Assembly: GCA_900315775.1 (NCBI GenBank)
Contig: ONAJ01000018.1
Coordinates: 1-64,000 of the forward strand
From: an uncultured Prevotella sp.
GTDB taxonomy: Bacteria > Bacteroidota > Bacteroidia > Bacteroidales > Bacteroidaceae
Direction: 5' to 3'
Length of the DNA: 64,000 nucleotides
Position 1 is the stretch's first letter, and each line of letters starts with the position of its first letter. The translations under genes and the position numbers were made by a program. Below, one piece after another: positions 7,977 through 17,212 of the stretch. The notes below the pieces were generated by a model. The model was not told the origin of the DNA. It ran no database searches and was given only the letters and a program-made list of their open reading frames with translations.

Positions 7977-10123
7977 GGCATCGGTAAGAGTCCTTCCCAC
8001 CGAACGTTCCACCTACCATTATCAGGGAAACCAGGGTTAACACCTGTGTTTCCCTCCCAACCGGCACACATCATTGCAACGGCGGTGAGCAGACCGCCAT
8101 TACCAGGAAGATAGCAGCGCAAGCGGCCGTCCTGATAGTTGTGACCGTTAGGCAGGTAGGTGTTGGTGCGCTTATCCATGAGGAGGGCATCGACAGCTCG
8201 ATCGCCATCACCAAGACGTGCCGCACTCATGGCTACCATAGGATAGTCCCATCCCCACGTGCGGTCCCAATTCCATCCGCTCCATATCCATGTTAACGTC
8301 TGACGCATAATGGTGGTATCGGCAAGTTCACTTGCAGGGAGCACGCCCATAGCACCGAGCACTGCAGGATGATCGCTGATAAGACTCTGTGTGGTGTAGG
8401 TGTCGGGGGCTGACTCGGCAGCGAGATATACCTTAGTGCCGTCGGGGGCGGTGCCTGCAGCCAATGGTGAGAGTTTCTGTATTATGGTGTCCCACAGCGT
8501 ATTACGCTCCAAGCCCCGGCGTTGTCGCCACTGCTGTGCCGTCTGCAGGGCATAGTGCCAGTAGGACAGCTCAAAGGGAGGGTTATAGGTAACGCTCGCC
8601 TTCAGTGTTTCCTGGGCGGGGATGACACCTTTTATTATATAGCGGTCGCGGACAGCATCATAGGTTACGAAGTCTGCCATCCACGTTGCGGTGCTGTCGA
8701 TGAGTTCTCCGTAGCTGTCGAGAAGGCGAGATGCGAGGTGCTTGGTGCGAGGTGCGCTGTGCATACTCCTATACACTAACTCTGCAAGGTATATTAGGTG
8801 GGGCTGTTGCCACACGAGGTAGCTGCCTACCTTCGACGGTGCTTCCTCGCCGCTGGGGTCGGTCATCTTCATCCAGCGTACTCCACGGAAACCCTGACGC
8901 TGGGCTATACGACGGGCAACGGGTGCGGCGGTGAAGTACCACCGCAGGGTGCGCTCCAAGCGGTCGGCATGTCCCCATAGCGGCAGCCAAGCCTGGTGCC
9001 ACCATATCATTTCCATGTGGAACTTACCAAACCACGAGTTGTAGGTCAGTCCTGTCTCCTGCGGAGGGGTGTTGCCACAACACTGTATGGCAAGAAGATA
9101 CTGACTGAGCACTACACGGCGCTCCAACTCTGGAGCCCTCGCATCGGTACACTGTGAGAAATCGACGGCAGCACCTTCGTTCCAGAAGGTCTGCCAGTGG
9201 TTTGCCGACAGTGCGGCAACGTCGGAAAAGGTCTCACTGCCAGCATCTTCCGCCACAGGAAGATACTCGCAGGTGTATGTCAACAAACCGCCTTCGGCAG
9301 TAAGCACCCAGTAGTTGGGGGCTTTCTCGCGGAGTACGGCATTCTCGTCCCACTTCAACGATACGTAGTATATTGTGCTGTCGATGGTACGACGGAGCAA
9401 AGCACTTCTTGCGCTACTGCTTACCAGCTCGGTGCGGTGGTTCTTGTCGGCAGTCCAGTCGCAGGCATCGTCGGTATGTTTCCCCGTAGGATAGGCGAAG
9501 CGCAGACACACCCCTACCCTGCTACCGTCTTCTGCCTGCACCCGCCACGCCATCATGTCACGCTGAGGATGACACACGGCACTGACGTGATAACGACTGT
9601 TAGCGATGGTGAACTGCGATGTTATCATGCCTGTCCACATATCAAGTTGCTGGTGGATATCTTTCAGGTCGGAGGGCTTCAGGTTCTCCACCTCCAAGCC
9701 GTTACATCCGAGGTGCAGACGATGGGGATTCATGCGATACCACTGGGCGGCACGACGCGGACGACCATCCTCACGGAACTCAGTGGCATAGAGCTCTTTA
9801 TGTCCGTGACCGAAGTCTTCCTCCTTATAGCTCTCCTCTATCTTCAGGTGCTCAGGATTACCGAAACTGTGCCACCCCCAGTCGCTCTGCGTACCGAGGG
9901 GCACCCCACCGCGGTAGTACTCGGGGAAGGTCTGCATACCTGTAGCATCGACGGTAACGGCAAAGCCACCATTTCCAACACTCAACGACGCTAAGGTATC
10001 GACACTCTGTACCACAGGGTTATTACGTCCCACAAGCGCCTTGCGGTCAATGCCTTCCGTCGTCGCCATCGTCGTCACTGCAACGAACAACAGCAAAACC
10101 ATTATACTAAATATCTTCTTCAT
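7973..10123 (-). CDS. Secreted six-hairpin glycosidase (GH65-like)
   Basis: A 716-residue exported protein with its signal peptide at residues 1-20 (ending ATTMA). The N-terminal half is beta-rich. From about residue 370 an (alpha/alpha)6 barrel is suggested by YNSWFGKFHMEMIWWHQAW, PLWGHADRL and GFRGVRWMKMTDPSG. This HMEMIWWH signature is typical of Bacteroidetes proteins annotated as GH65 or six-hairpin glycosidases. The substrate is unknown. It follows two PepSY-like genes on the same strand and has no visible promoter of its own. A terminator-like hairpin ends eight bases before its ATG, so expression probably depends on read-through. Confidence 0.72.
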   Translation of the reverse strand: MKKIFSIMVLLLFVAVTTMATTEGIDRKALVGRNNPVVQSVDTLASLSVGNGGFAVTVDATGMQTFPEYYRGGVPLGTQSDWGWHSFGNPEHLKIEESYKEEDFGHGHKELYATEFREDGRPRRAAQWYRMNPHRLHLGCNGLEVENLKPSDLKDIHQQLDMWTGMITSQFTIANSRYHVSAVCHPQRDMMAWRVQAEDGSRVGVCLRFAYPTGKHTDDACDWTADKNHRTELVSSSARSALLRRTIDSTIYYVSLKWDENAVLREKAPNYWVLTAEGGLLTYTCEYLPVAEDAGSETFSDVAALSANHWQTFWNEGAAVDFSQCTDARAPELERRVVLSQYLLAIQCCGNTPPQETGLTYNSWFGKFHMEMIWWHQAWLPLWGHADRLERTLRWYFTAAPVARRIAQRQGFRGVRWMKMTDPSGEEAPSKVGSYLVWQQPHLIYLAELVYRSMHSAPRTKHLASRLLDSYGELIDSTATWMADFVTYDAVRDRYIIKGVIPAQETLKASVTYNPPFELSYWHYALQTAQQWRQRRGLERNTLWDTIIQKLSPLAAGTAPDGTKVYLAAESAPDTYTTQSLISDHPAVLGAMGVLPASELADTTIMRQTLTWIWSGWNWDRTWGWDYPMVAMSAARLGDGDRAVDALLMDKRTNTYLPNGHNYQDGRLRCYLPGNGGLLTAVAMMCAGWEGNTGVNPGFPDNGRWNVRWEGLLPMP

Positions 10124-10131
10124 ATAAAAAA

Positions 10132-10160
10132 GTGCTAACCGAATGGGTTAGCACCTTTAT
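10132..10160 (-). terminator. Hairpin plus T-run between PepSY gene and glycosidase start
   Basis: GTGCTAACC (10132-10140), loop gaat, GGTTAGCAC (10146-10154). Read on the minus strand, the stem is followed by TTTTTT (10126-10131) and then the ATG of the downstream gene at 10123. It looks like a rho-independent terminator placed where the downstream ribosome-binding region should be. Confidence 0.65.
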
Positions 10161-10176
10161 TTTTTTGCTTTAAAAC

Positions 10177-10605
10177 TTAATCGTCCATGCCGATAATCAT
10201 ACCCTGATAGTTGAACTTCAGGTCGATGTCGTTAGACAGCTCGATGTCGTAGCCGTAGCGCTCCTTGTCAATCTTTGTGATGATGTTGCCAGGGAAGCTT
10301 GTCTCAACGTACTGCTGGATAGGAGCAGGGATGATAGCTGCAGGAACAGGAGTAACATGGCAGTCAACCTTCTTCCAATTGCCCTTGCGGTTAAACTCTA
10401 TCTTTGTTCCATCGTCGAGGCGGCACTCGTATGAGTTCCAGTCCTTTTCAGCGTATATAATTCTCTTGCCCTGGAAGTTCGTCTGCACGAAAGTCTTTGC
10501 TGCTGCTGGGAGCTGCTCTACAGGGATAGGAGTATCGTCGGCCATTGCTACATTAGATACCAAAATACACATAATTGCTGCGAGGAAAAACTTAATCTGC
10601 TTCAT
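10177..10605 (-). CDS. Secreted PepSY-like protein (two half-units)
   Basis: A 142-residue periplasmic or secreted protein with a signal peptide cleaved after about residue 22 (NVAMA). It matches the PepSY-like (PF11396) type common in Bacteroidetes. Two half-units are visible: residues 26-80 (PIPVEQLPAAA, FVQTNFQGKRI, YECRLDDGTKIEFN) and 88-142 (PAPIQQYVETSFPG, YDIELSNDIDLKFN). The role of the family is unsettled; PepSY folds are often inhibitors or regulators of proteases or sensors. It is the second gene of a probable three-gene unit with the smaller paralogue upstream. Confidence 0.82.
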   Translation of the reverse strand: MKQIKFFLAAIMCILVSNVAMADDTPIPVEQLPAAAKTFVQTNFQGKRIIYAEKDWNSYECRLDDGTKIEFNRKGNWKKVDCHVTPVPAAIIPAPIQQYVETSFPGNIITKIDKERYGYDIELSNDIDLKFNYQGMIIGMDD

Positions 10606-10649
10606 AATTCATTTCCTTTTAAAGATTCAAAAATAATGTTTTCAACTCA

Positions 10650-10913
10650 CTAATCAATATCGACGTCCATTGGAAGTCCGTCGCTGTCGAATTCTATTTC
10701 CATACCGGTATTGAGATGCACCTTATACTTCGTGGTGAACCACTCGGTATCCTTCTTTGCAACGACGATGCTACAACCAGGATAGGTCTTTGCGACAAAG
10801 CTCTGTGCTGCTGCCGGGAGCTGCTCTACAGGGATTGCCTTTTCGTCGTCGCAACTGGTTACGAGGACTACACAAACCAGTGCAATCATCAGAATATTCT
10901 TTATCTGTTTCAT
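10650..10913 (-). CDS. PepSY-like lipoprotein (single half-unit)
   Basis: An 87-residue lipoprotein with signal MKQIKNILMIALVCVVL and lipobox VTSC. The mature part is one PepSY-like half-unit (IPVEQLPAAAQSFV, SIVVAKK, YKVHLNTGMEIEFDSDG). It is a close paralogue of the first half of the next gene, sharing IPVEQLPAAA and a nearly identical stretch of DNA there. The start is ATG 10913, or ATG 10916 one codon earlier; a TTG at 10940 lies inside the promoter -7 box and is rejected. Confidence 0.78.
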   Translation of the reverse strand: MKQIKNILMIALVCVVLVTSCDDEKAIPVEQLPAAAQSFVAKTYPGCSIVVAKKDTEWFTTKYKVHLNTGMEIEFDSDGLPMDVDID

Positions 10914-10937
10914 CATTCTTCGTGTTATTTGTTGATG

Positions 10938-10945
10938 CAAAAGTA
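10938..10945 (-). promoter_or_regulatory. -7 box of the PepSY/glycosidase unit
   Basis: The minus strand reads TACTTTTG, 25 bases before the start codon. The -33 element is weak (TTG about 22 bases further upstream). Confidence 0.5.
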
Positions 10946-11042
10946 AGTATTATTCTAATAACTCTCCCAACAATTACTATAAAAAAGGTTAATGGGAGTA
11001 AAAATAAATGTCAATATTTCTCTATACCTTATACACATTTAC

Positions 11043-11050
11043 TACCTTTG
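11043..11050 (+). promoter_or_regulatory. -7 box before the large jelly-roll protein
   Basis: TACCTTTG, 43 bases before ATG 11094. No clean TTTG -33 box is visible. Confidence 0.5.
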
Positions 11051-11093
11051 TACCCAATTATTAATGTATTAGTTTTTATTAATCCCCTTAACA

Positions 11094-14012
11094 ATGAAAA
11101 AAGCATTATTATTAAGTGGCTTATTACTTTTAGTAGGAATAGGTAGCACAAAAGCTCAAATGAACGAGAAGTTCAACGACGGCAAAATTCCCAGCGGATG
11201 GTTCGCCGACGGATGGACTGTAAAGGACAATGCAGCACAGAAGGGCTCTAACTCGCAAGGTTTCGACATGGGCAGTCTGATGGGCGGCAGTTCCGACTTC
11301 TCATATCTTATGACCCCACCACTGAAGGTTAACGGTGGTGAGAAACTCTCCTTCTCAGCGAAGAAGAGCACTGGCGGTTCAAGCTCTTTCATGGGCGACT
11401 CCGACTCTACCTTCGTCGTAGAGCGTTCCGTTTACGGTCAGCACAAATGGATACAGGTGGCAGACCTGACCACAGAATTGGACACGTTATACAAGACGTT
11501 CACCATCTCTGACACCGAAGCTGGCGAGTATCGTTTCCGTTTCCGTTCAGGAGGTACCGTACTCATTGACAGCGTTGCAGGTTTCAACATCGACCAGAAT
11601 GCTCCGGACATCCTCGTAGTAGATACAGTAGGTCGCAAGCACGGCGTTGCAGTGAAGACAATAGACTTCGGTCACTGTAAGGCTGACTCTACCATGAGTC
11701 TTCTGGTTATCAACACAGCTACAGGTACTCTGAAGGTGGACAACACTACAGCTTCACCATTCCGTTTCGACAAGGGCTCCTTGGACGTTGCGAGCGGTGA
11801 CTCTTTGGAAGTGAAGATTACTTTTGCCTTCCAGAATGGAAAGCAGGGAAAGAACGAAGCTTTGACAACATTCAAGCCAAAAGATACCCGTGTTGAGGGT
11901 TTGGAGATAAAGACATACGCCATCGTCACAGAGCCTGATGTATGGGTGGAGAACTTCAATGCTGAGAAAGCTCCATTAGCATGGATTGGTGACGGATGGA
12001 ACATCGGCAACGGTGTTGCTACAGTAGCATCAGCAGGCGGCGGCGGAATGTTTGGCGGCGGTGCTTCATACACCCTTACCACTCCCCCACTCACCATTGG
12101 CGGTGAGTCGCAGGCACTGATATTCTCCGTAAAGAACGGTGACGGCGGTGGCGGCACGGGTTCGTTCATGGGCGGAGGCAGCACTCCTTCCATCACTATC
12201 GAGAAGTCTGTTTACGGCAGCAACAAGTGGGAAAAGGTAAAAACTATTTCCGACATTGACTCTTTATACCTTGACAAGTGGGTTTCAGGCATTGAGGCTG
12301 GTGACTATCGTCTCCGTTTCGTTGCTTCTGACAGTCTTGTTATCGACTCTGTAGCAGGCTACAAGGTTAAGCAGAATGCTCCTGACATGTATATCACATA
12401 CAACGAGAAGCCTACAAACTACGTATTCTACGGACTGAAGAAGGCTAACCACATTGAGAAGCTGAACATTTTCAACTCAGGAACAGGTACGCTGGAGGTT
12501 GATATCCTCTCGTCTAACAATGACATTTTCAAAGTAAAGCAGGAGTCAGTAAGCATCCCCGCAGGTGAGTCAACAGATGTAGAGATTGAACTTATCTACG
12601 ACAAGGCTATCTATGGTGAGAACATCGCATCTATACAATTCCAGGCACTTGGCAACGTCCTTGTACCACAGTATGTAACAGTTAGAGGATACAAGATTAG
12701 CAACGAGGCATGGTCGGAGGACTTCGAACCTGAATATGTTGTTGAGGATGAGTCGGAACCACGTGAACTTCCCGAGGGATGGGAGACTACCGGATGGCAG
12801 GTTACCAAGCCCAGCGGAGGTATGATGGAGATGTTCGGCGGTGGCGGCGAGCCAAAGACATGGATGGCTACCACAGAGTCTGGCGACTACGAGCTTATCA
12901 CCCCACGTCTGCAGGCTACTCAGGGCGAGGTAATGTCGTTCGACGTAGAGTTTGACAGCATGGGCAGCATGATGAGTATGTTCGGTGGCGACAGCGAGCC
13001 TTCTATGCTCAATGTTTACTACCGTCGTGACGTTGACAGCGACTGGACACTCTACAACACCCTTGTACAGACAGAGACAGTATATTTCAAGGCTCCTTAT
13101 TCAGGCATATACCAGCTGAAGTTCATCGGCAACGGTGGTATGCTTGACAACTTCCTCGGATTCAGCATCCCTGCAGAGCCAGTGAAGATGTACGAGAAAT
13201 ATGACAACCAAATCATCGCAGATGAATATAATAATAAGGTAGTAAATATTGAATACGACCGTGAGCTGTCAGCAGTACAAGATCGTGACGGCAAATGGCA
13301 GAGCAGAGCATTCACCGTATGTCTGCCTTACGACTTCAACTACACAGCTTACTATCCAAAAGAGCAGGTTGGTGTTTACAAGCTCGAGTACGTAGATGAC
13401 TTCTACAACGAGTTTATCTTCAACAAGACCGACGGCAACGTTGCTGCTGGCGAGGCTTGTCTGGTAGTTGTCAACGAGGGAAGCGTAAGACTGAATGCCG
13501 TACAAACACTCGTCACCAACCAGCCTAAGGTTAGCGAGGTATATGCTTATGGCGAGGAACAGCCTACCGTTGTAGGAACATGGCAGGGCATATTCGACAA
13601 CACTGCAGCCGAAGACGAGAAACTTACCAATGCCTTCGTAATGGATGATGACGGTTTATGGAAACCATTCCCAGCAGGTATGTACATGTTGTCGTTACGT
13701 TCATTCTTTAAGAAGAACGAGGCTTCTGATAAGAACTACAAGCCTATGACACGTCAGGCTATCAATCCTAAGAAAGCTCCAAGCAAGCTCATGGCAGCAC
13801 CTAACGACGAGGAGCACGACGGACTGGTTAAGTTCCCCGCAGAACTCTTCTGGGGTGACCTGAAGGGCGAGGTAGGTCCTACAGAGATTGGCACTATCCA
13901 CACCATCGACCAGGACGGAATACACCGTTACTACGACATGCAAGGTCGTCTTCTCAACGGAAAGCCTAACAAGGGCATTTACATCATCAACGGAAAGAAA
14001 TACAGTAAGTAA
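11094..14012 (+). CDS. Giant secreted protein with three jelly-roll-like repeats and sorting tail
   Basis: A 972-residue exported protein; the signal peptide ends at about residue 21 (TKA). It has three homologous modules, about 24-170, 285-430 and 545-705, each opening like FNDGKIPSGWFADGWTV, FNAEKAPLAWIGDGWNI or PEGWETTGWQV. All continue with a Gly/Met-rich loop and an LxTPPL or LITPRL strand. This is the choice-of-anchor/cleaved-adhesin jelly-roll style. Between them are Ig-like spacers (VKTIDFGHCKADSTMSLLV) of the Hydin/ASPM type. The end, GRLLNGKPNKGIYIINGKK, is a type IX-like sorting motif. A surface adhesin or glycan-binding role is inferred. The next gene starts 4 bases after its stop. 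Confidence 0.78.
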   Translation: MKKALLLSGLLLLVGIGSTKAQMNEKFNDGKIPSGWFADGWTVKDNAAQKGSNSQGFDMGSLMGGSSDFSYLMTPPLKVNGGEKLSFSAKKSTGGSSSFMGDSDSTFVVERSVYGQHKWIQVADLTTELDTLYKTFTISDTEAGEYRFRFRSGGTVLIDSVAGFNIDQNAPDILVVDTVGRKHGVAVKTIDFGHCKADSTMSLLVINTATGTLKVDNTTASPFRFDKGSLDVASGDSLEVKITFAFQNGKQGKNEALTTFKPKDTRVEGLEIKTYAIVTEPDVWVENFNAEKAPLAWIGDGWNIGNGVATVASAGGGGMFGGGASYTLTTPPLTIGGESQALIFSVKNGDGGGGTGSFMGGGSTPSITIEKSVYGSNKWEKVKTISDIDSLYLDKWVSGIEAGDYRLRFVASDSLVIDSVAGYKVKQNAPDMYITYNEKPTNYVFYGLKKANHIEKLNIFNSGTGTLEVDILSSNNDIFKVKQESVSIPAGESTDVEIELIYDKAIYGENIASIQFQALGNVLVPQYVTVRGYKISNEAWSEDFEPEYVVEDESEPRELPEGWETTGWQVTKPSGGMMEMFGGGGEPKTWMATTESGDYELITPRLQATQGEVMSFDVEFDSMGSMMSMFGGDSEPSMLNVYYRRDVDSDWTLYNTLVQTETVYFKAPYSGIYQLKFIGNGGMLDNFLGFSIPAEPVKMYEKYDNQIIADEYNNKVVNIEYDRELSAVQDRDGKWQSRAFTVCLPYDFNYTAYYPKEQVGVYKLEYVDDFYNEFIFNKTDGNVAAGEACLVVVNEGSVRLNAVQTLVTNQPKVSEVYAYGEEQPTVVGTWQGIFDNTAAEDEKLTNAFVMDDDGLWKPFPAGMYMLSLRSFFKKNEASDKNYKPMTRQAINPKKAPSKLMAAPNDEEHDGLVKFPAELFWGDLKGEVGPTEIGTIHTIDQDGIHRYYDMQGRLLNGKPNKGIYIINGKKYSK

Positions 14013-14015
14013 GTT

Positions 14016-15245
14016 ATGAAAAGAATCATTAATTGGGTGCTTTCACTCACACTGATATTCAGCGCGACACTGCTGTCGTCGTGCAGTTCCGACGATGGAC
14101 CTTCTACGTATGAGAAGAACCGCAACGACATGCACGACCACATAAAGAAGGACCTCACGGTGCTGTCAGAGACGCTGAACTTCGACGCCATGAATATGTC
14201 GGCAGAGGTTACAAAGCAGTTCATCCAACTGACAGGCAAGAGCCGTCACCTCATGGACGACCTGAAGGCAGCAATGATACTCGCTACTGTTCAGAACGTA
14301 ACACAGAATACCCACATCCACGGTATGCGTGTGATACTCGACGAAAAGGGAAACTATGATATCAGTCCTGCAGAAGGACTGGTATTCATCTTCCCAGCCA
14401 CCATCGAGGGACGCGGAACAGACCTCTACAAGATGACGCTGAAAAACAGCAAGAACTGGAACGAGGCATCAGGTGCGTTCACCATGACGATGAGTGCTCT
14501 GTACAACGACAAGGAAGTGGTACTGAACAAGGCAGAGCTGAACATCACCAAGGAAAACGAATATGCTATGGGCATTGCAGGCCTGATGCTCGGAGCCTTC
14601 AAAATGAACAGCAAATTGCAGTACTTCCCGATAGCAGGAGAAAGCGAAGATGTCGCAAGTAGCATAAATATAGGCATGAAAAGAGATGAGAATGGCTCCT
14701 TGTCCCTCGGCATTACATATAGCCAGAAGGAACAGACCATTATGAACACCGGATTTATATTCCCGCTTGCCCAGGATTTTCCTCTGACCGACATCGACAC
14801 TACAATAGAGAACAGTGAATTTATTACAGCTTATGCGACTATCCTTAACGACATTCACATCGGCGGTACAATTAATAGAGGCAAAGAGTTCTTGCCAGTA
14901 TGGAAGGAACTCCTCGCTAACGCTTCGCTGCCTGCAGATCAGTACAACGAACTCGTGAAGAAACTCGATGAGCAGTTAGAAATGTATATTGTCTGTGGCA
15001 GGAGAGGAAATATGGTAGAAATGAAACTCACTGGCGACCAGGATGCAGAGGGCAACCACCTGATGCCTACGTTCGACTTCGACAATTCCTCACACTTCAC
15101 AGCACTGAAAGATATTCTTGACGCAACGACTATGGAGACCTTGAAGAATACATACAAATACACGGCATTGCCAGTAACAAACGCTGCCACCACGTATTCT
15201 GACATGATCTCAATACTTATGCGGGTTCTTCCTGTAAAAGAATAG
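14016..15245 (+). CDS. Lipoprotein downstream of the jelly-roll protein, unknown function
   Basis: A 409-residue lipoprotein: signal to residue 22, lipobox SSC, then SSDDGPSTYEKN. The mature part starts with a helical stretch (about residues 35-100) followed by a beta-rich region. Its general style (DUF4925-like Bacteroidales lipoproteins) is familiar, but I cannot assign a family with confidence. It starts 4 bases after the jelly-roll gene, so the pair is probably translated together and may act together at the surface. Confidence 0.72.
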   Translation: MKRIINWVLSLTLIFSATLLSSCSSDDGPSTYEKNRNDMHDHIKKDLTVLSETLNFDAMNMSAEVTKQFIQLTGKSRHLMDDLKAAMILATVQNVTQNTHIHGMRVILDEKGNYDISPAEGLVFIFPATIEGRGTDLYKMTLKNSKNWNEASGAFTMTMSALYNDKEVVLNKAELNITKENEYAMGIAGLMLGAFKMNSKLQYFPIAGESEDVASSINIGMKRDENGSLSLGITYSQKEQTIMNTGFIFPLAQDFPLTDIDTTIENSEFITAYATILNDIHIGGTINRGKEFLPVWKELLANASLPADQYNELVKKLDEQLEMYIVCGRRGNMVEMKLTGDQDAEGNHLMPTFDFDNSSHFTALKDILDATTMETLKNTYKYTALPVTNAATTYSDMISILMRVLPVKE

Positions 15246-15253
15246 CGATAATG

Positions 15254-15284
15254 AAAAAGCGGAGCCGAAGCTCCGCTTTTTTTG
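15254..15284 (+). terminator. Rho-independent terminator
   Basis: AAAAGCGGAGC (15255-15265), loop CGAA, GCTCCGCTTTT (15270-15280), then more T. It ends the 11094-15245 transcript. The stem is the same as in the 3190-3219 terminator. Confidence 0.88.
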
Positions 15285-15356
15285 TTAACTTATATACTGG
15301 AAATTCCGCCTCAAAATCATATATCAACATTTTCTTCGTTTACACATTGACAACAA

Positions 15357-15390
15357 CAAAAAACCTCGACCGAGTGGTCGAGGTTTTTAT
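15357..15390 (-). terminator. Rho-independent terminator of fba
   Basis: AAACCTCGACC (15361-15371), loop GAGT, GGTCGAGGTTT (15376-15386). On the minus strand it is followed by TTTTTTG. The stretch 15285-15407 contains only these convergent terminators. Confidence 0.88.
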
Positions 15391-15407
15391 GTTCTTCTGT
15401 AAGAATA

Positions 15408-16415
15408 TTAGCACTGTGCCAACTTTCCGTCAGAACCAAGAACTTCCTTAATCTTGTGGCTGTAGAGCTCAATCATAAGGTCGCGAGCTGGACCGCAGTA
15501 CTTACGTGGGTCGAACTCACCTGGTTTCTCAGCAAATACCTTGCGAACAGCAGCGGTGAATGCCAGACGAGAGTCAGAGTCGATATTAATCTTACATACA
15601 GCGCTCTTAGAAGCCTTGCGGAGCTGCTCCTCAGGAATACCAACAGCGTCGGGCAGTTTACCACCGTTCTCGTTGATAATCTTAACATACTCCTGTGGTA
15701 CTGAAGAAGAACCGTGGAGCACGATGGGGAATCCAGGAAGTTTCTCCATGATGGCGTCAAGAACGTCGAATGCCAATGGAGGAGGAACGAGCAGACCTGT
15801 CTTCGGGTCGCGTGTGCACTGCTCTGGCTTGAACTTATAAGCACCGTGGCTGGTACCGATAGAGATAGCGAGAGAGTCGCAGCCTGTACGTGTAGCGAAG
15901 TCGATAACCTCCTCAGGCTTTGTATAGTGAGACTCCTCAGCAACAACCTCATCCTCAACACCTGCGAGTACACCAAGCTCAGCCTCAACAGTAACGTCGT
16001 ACTGGTGAGCGTACTCTACAACCTTCTTTGTGAGGGCGATGTTCTCCTCGTAAGGCAGTGAAGAACCGTCGATCATCACTGATGAGAAGCCCATGTCAAC
16101 ACAGTTCTTGCAGAGCTCGAAGCTGTCTCCGTGGTCGAGGTGAAGAACAATCTCAGGATGCTCGCAACCGAGTTCCTTAGCATACTCTACAGCACCCTGT
16201 GCCATGTAGCGCAGAAGTGTTGGATTAGCGTAGTTACGTGCGCCCTTGCTCACCTGAAGGATAACAGGAGAACGAAGGTCAGAAGAAGCCTTGATAATAG
16301 CCTGTAACTGCTCCAGATTGTTGAAGTTGAATGCGGGGATAGCATATCCGCCGTTGATGGCTCTCTTGAACATCTCACGGGTGTTCACCAAGCCTAAGTC
16401 TTTGTAATTAACCAT
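15408..16415 (-). CDS. fba: Class II fructose-1,6-bisphosphate aldolase
   Basis: A 335-residue zinc-dependent aldolase that interconverts fructose 1,6-bisphosphate with glyceraldehyde 3-phosphate and dihydroxyacetone phosphate in the cytoplasm. Zinc and substrate motifs are clear: LHLDHGDSFE, VEAELGVLAGVED, ISIGTSHGAYKF and VLHGSSSVP. The length fits the class IIB type common in Bacteroidetes. No promoter is evident in the 46 bases between it and the upstream aquaporin gene, so it is probably read from the aqpZ promoter. It ends at a strong terminator. Confidence 0.95.
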   Translation of the reverse strand: MVNYKDLGLVNTREMFKRAINGGYAIPAFNFNNLEQLQAIIKASSDLRSPVILQVSKGARNYANPTLLRYMAQGAVEYAKELGCEHPEIVLHLDHGDSFELCKNCVDMGFSSVMIDGSSLPYEENIALTKKVVEYAHQYDVTVEAELGVLAGVEDEVVAEESHYTKPEEVIDFATRTGCDSLAISIGTSHGAYKFKPEQCTRDPKTGLLVPPPLAFDVLDAIMEKLPGFPIVLHGSSSVPQEYVKIINENGGKLPDAVGIPEEQLRKASKSAVCKINIDSDSRLAFTAAVRKVFAEKPGEFDPRKYCGPARDLMIELYSHKIKEVLGSDGKLAQC

Positions 16416-16461
16416 AATTGTTTTTAAAAATTAAATATTGTCGTTATTCTGTTATTCGTGA

Positions 16462-17136
16462 TTATTTCTCAAGAGCCTTCCAGATACCTGCTGCACAAGC
16501 ACCGCCTACGAAAGGACCTACGATGAATATCCAAAGGTTGGCGAGAGCTGTACCGCCCTGGAAGATAGCAGGACCGATGGAACGTGCAGGGTTAACAGAT
16601 GTACCCGTGTAACGGATGCAGCAGAGGTGAACCAGCACGAGTGCCAGACCTATTGCCAAGCCTGCGAAATTGTTTGTAGCACCGTTTGTCTTGCTTGTAG
16701 CACCGAGTACTACGAGGACGAATACGCAAGTGAAGAAAATCTCTGCCAGCAGACCGCCAAGTACAGGGATTGTACCGGCGCCATTAGCCTGGAGGTCGTT
16801 AGCTCCTGTGCCCTCGAGACCAGCAGAAGTGGTGAGAACATAAAGAACAGCAGAACCGATGATGGCTCCGATAACCTGACTTACCATGTAACCGCAAGCC
16901 TCCTTGCTGTTCATACGACCGCTGAGCCATACACCGAGGGTGATAGCAGGATTGATATGACAACCTGAGATGCCACCAATAGTGTAAGCCATAGCTACTA
17001 CGGCGAGACCGAAAGCGAATGATGTACCGACAACGGTTTCAGGGTCAGCATTTGTACATCCTAAAGAAACTGCTGCACCACAACCCATGAGCACGAGCAC
17101 CATTGTGCCGACTGCTTCTGCTAAATACTTTTTCAT
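16462..17136 (-). CDS. aqpZ: Aquaporin (MIP family, AqpZ type)
   Basis: A 224-residue membrane channel with six expected transmembrane helices and two half-helices. Both NPA boxes are intact: HINPAI (NPA 62-64) and SVNPARS (182-184). Arg185 and His170 match the aromatic/arginine filter of water-selective AqpZ. ATG 17136 is chosen because MKKYLAEAVGTMVLVL starts the first helix; the longer frame from 17205 runs through the promoter region. It sits upstream of fba, probably in one transcript. Glycerol transport is less likely given the filter residues. Confidence 0.92.
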   Translation of the reverse strand: MKKYLAEAVGTMVLVLMGCGAAVSLGCTNADPETVVGTSFAFGLAVVAMAYTIGGISGCHINPAITLGVWLSGRMNSKEACGYMVSQVIGAIIGSAVLYVLTTSAGLEGTGANDLQANGAGTIPVLGGLLAEIFFTCVFVLVVLGATSKTNGATNNFAGLAIGLALVLVHLCCIRYTGTSVNPARSIGPAIFQGGTALANLWIFIVGPFVGGACAAGIWKALEK

Positions 17137-17174
17137 GTTGTATGTGTTTTTATTGTTAATAATGAAATCTTCTG

Positions 17175-17205
17175 CAAAATTAAGCAAATATTTTCTATGC
17201 TCCAA
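17175..17205 (-). promoter_or_regulatory. Promoter of aqpZ-fba
   Basis: On the minus strand TTG (17205-17203), a 20-base gap, then TAATTTTG (17182-17175). The start codon is 38 bases further on. Confidence 0.55.
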
Positions 17206-17212
17206 CTTTTAA

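Noticed and set aside
9197..9994. 265-codon frame on the plus strand
   Set aside because: Lies entirely antisense to the six-hairpin glycosidase, has no signal, domain or promoter, and its composition follows the opposite strand.
15251..15451. 66-codon plus-strand frame after 15245
   Set aside because: Made of two terminator hairpins and the end of fba read backwards.
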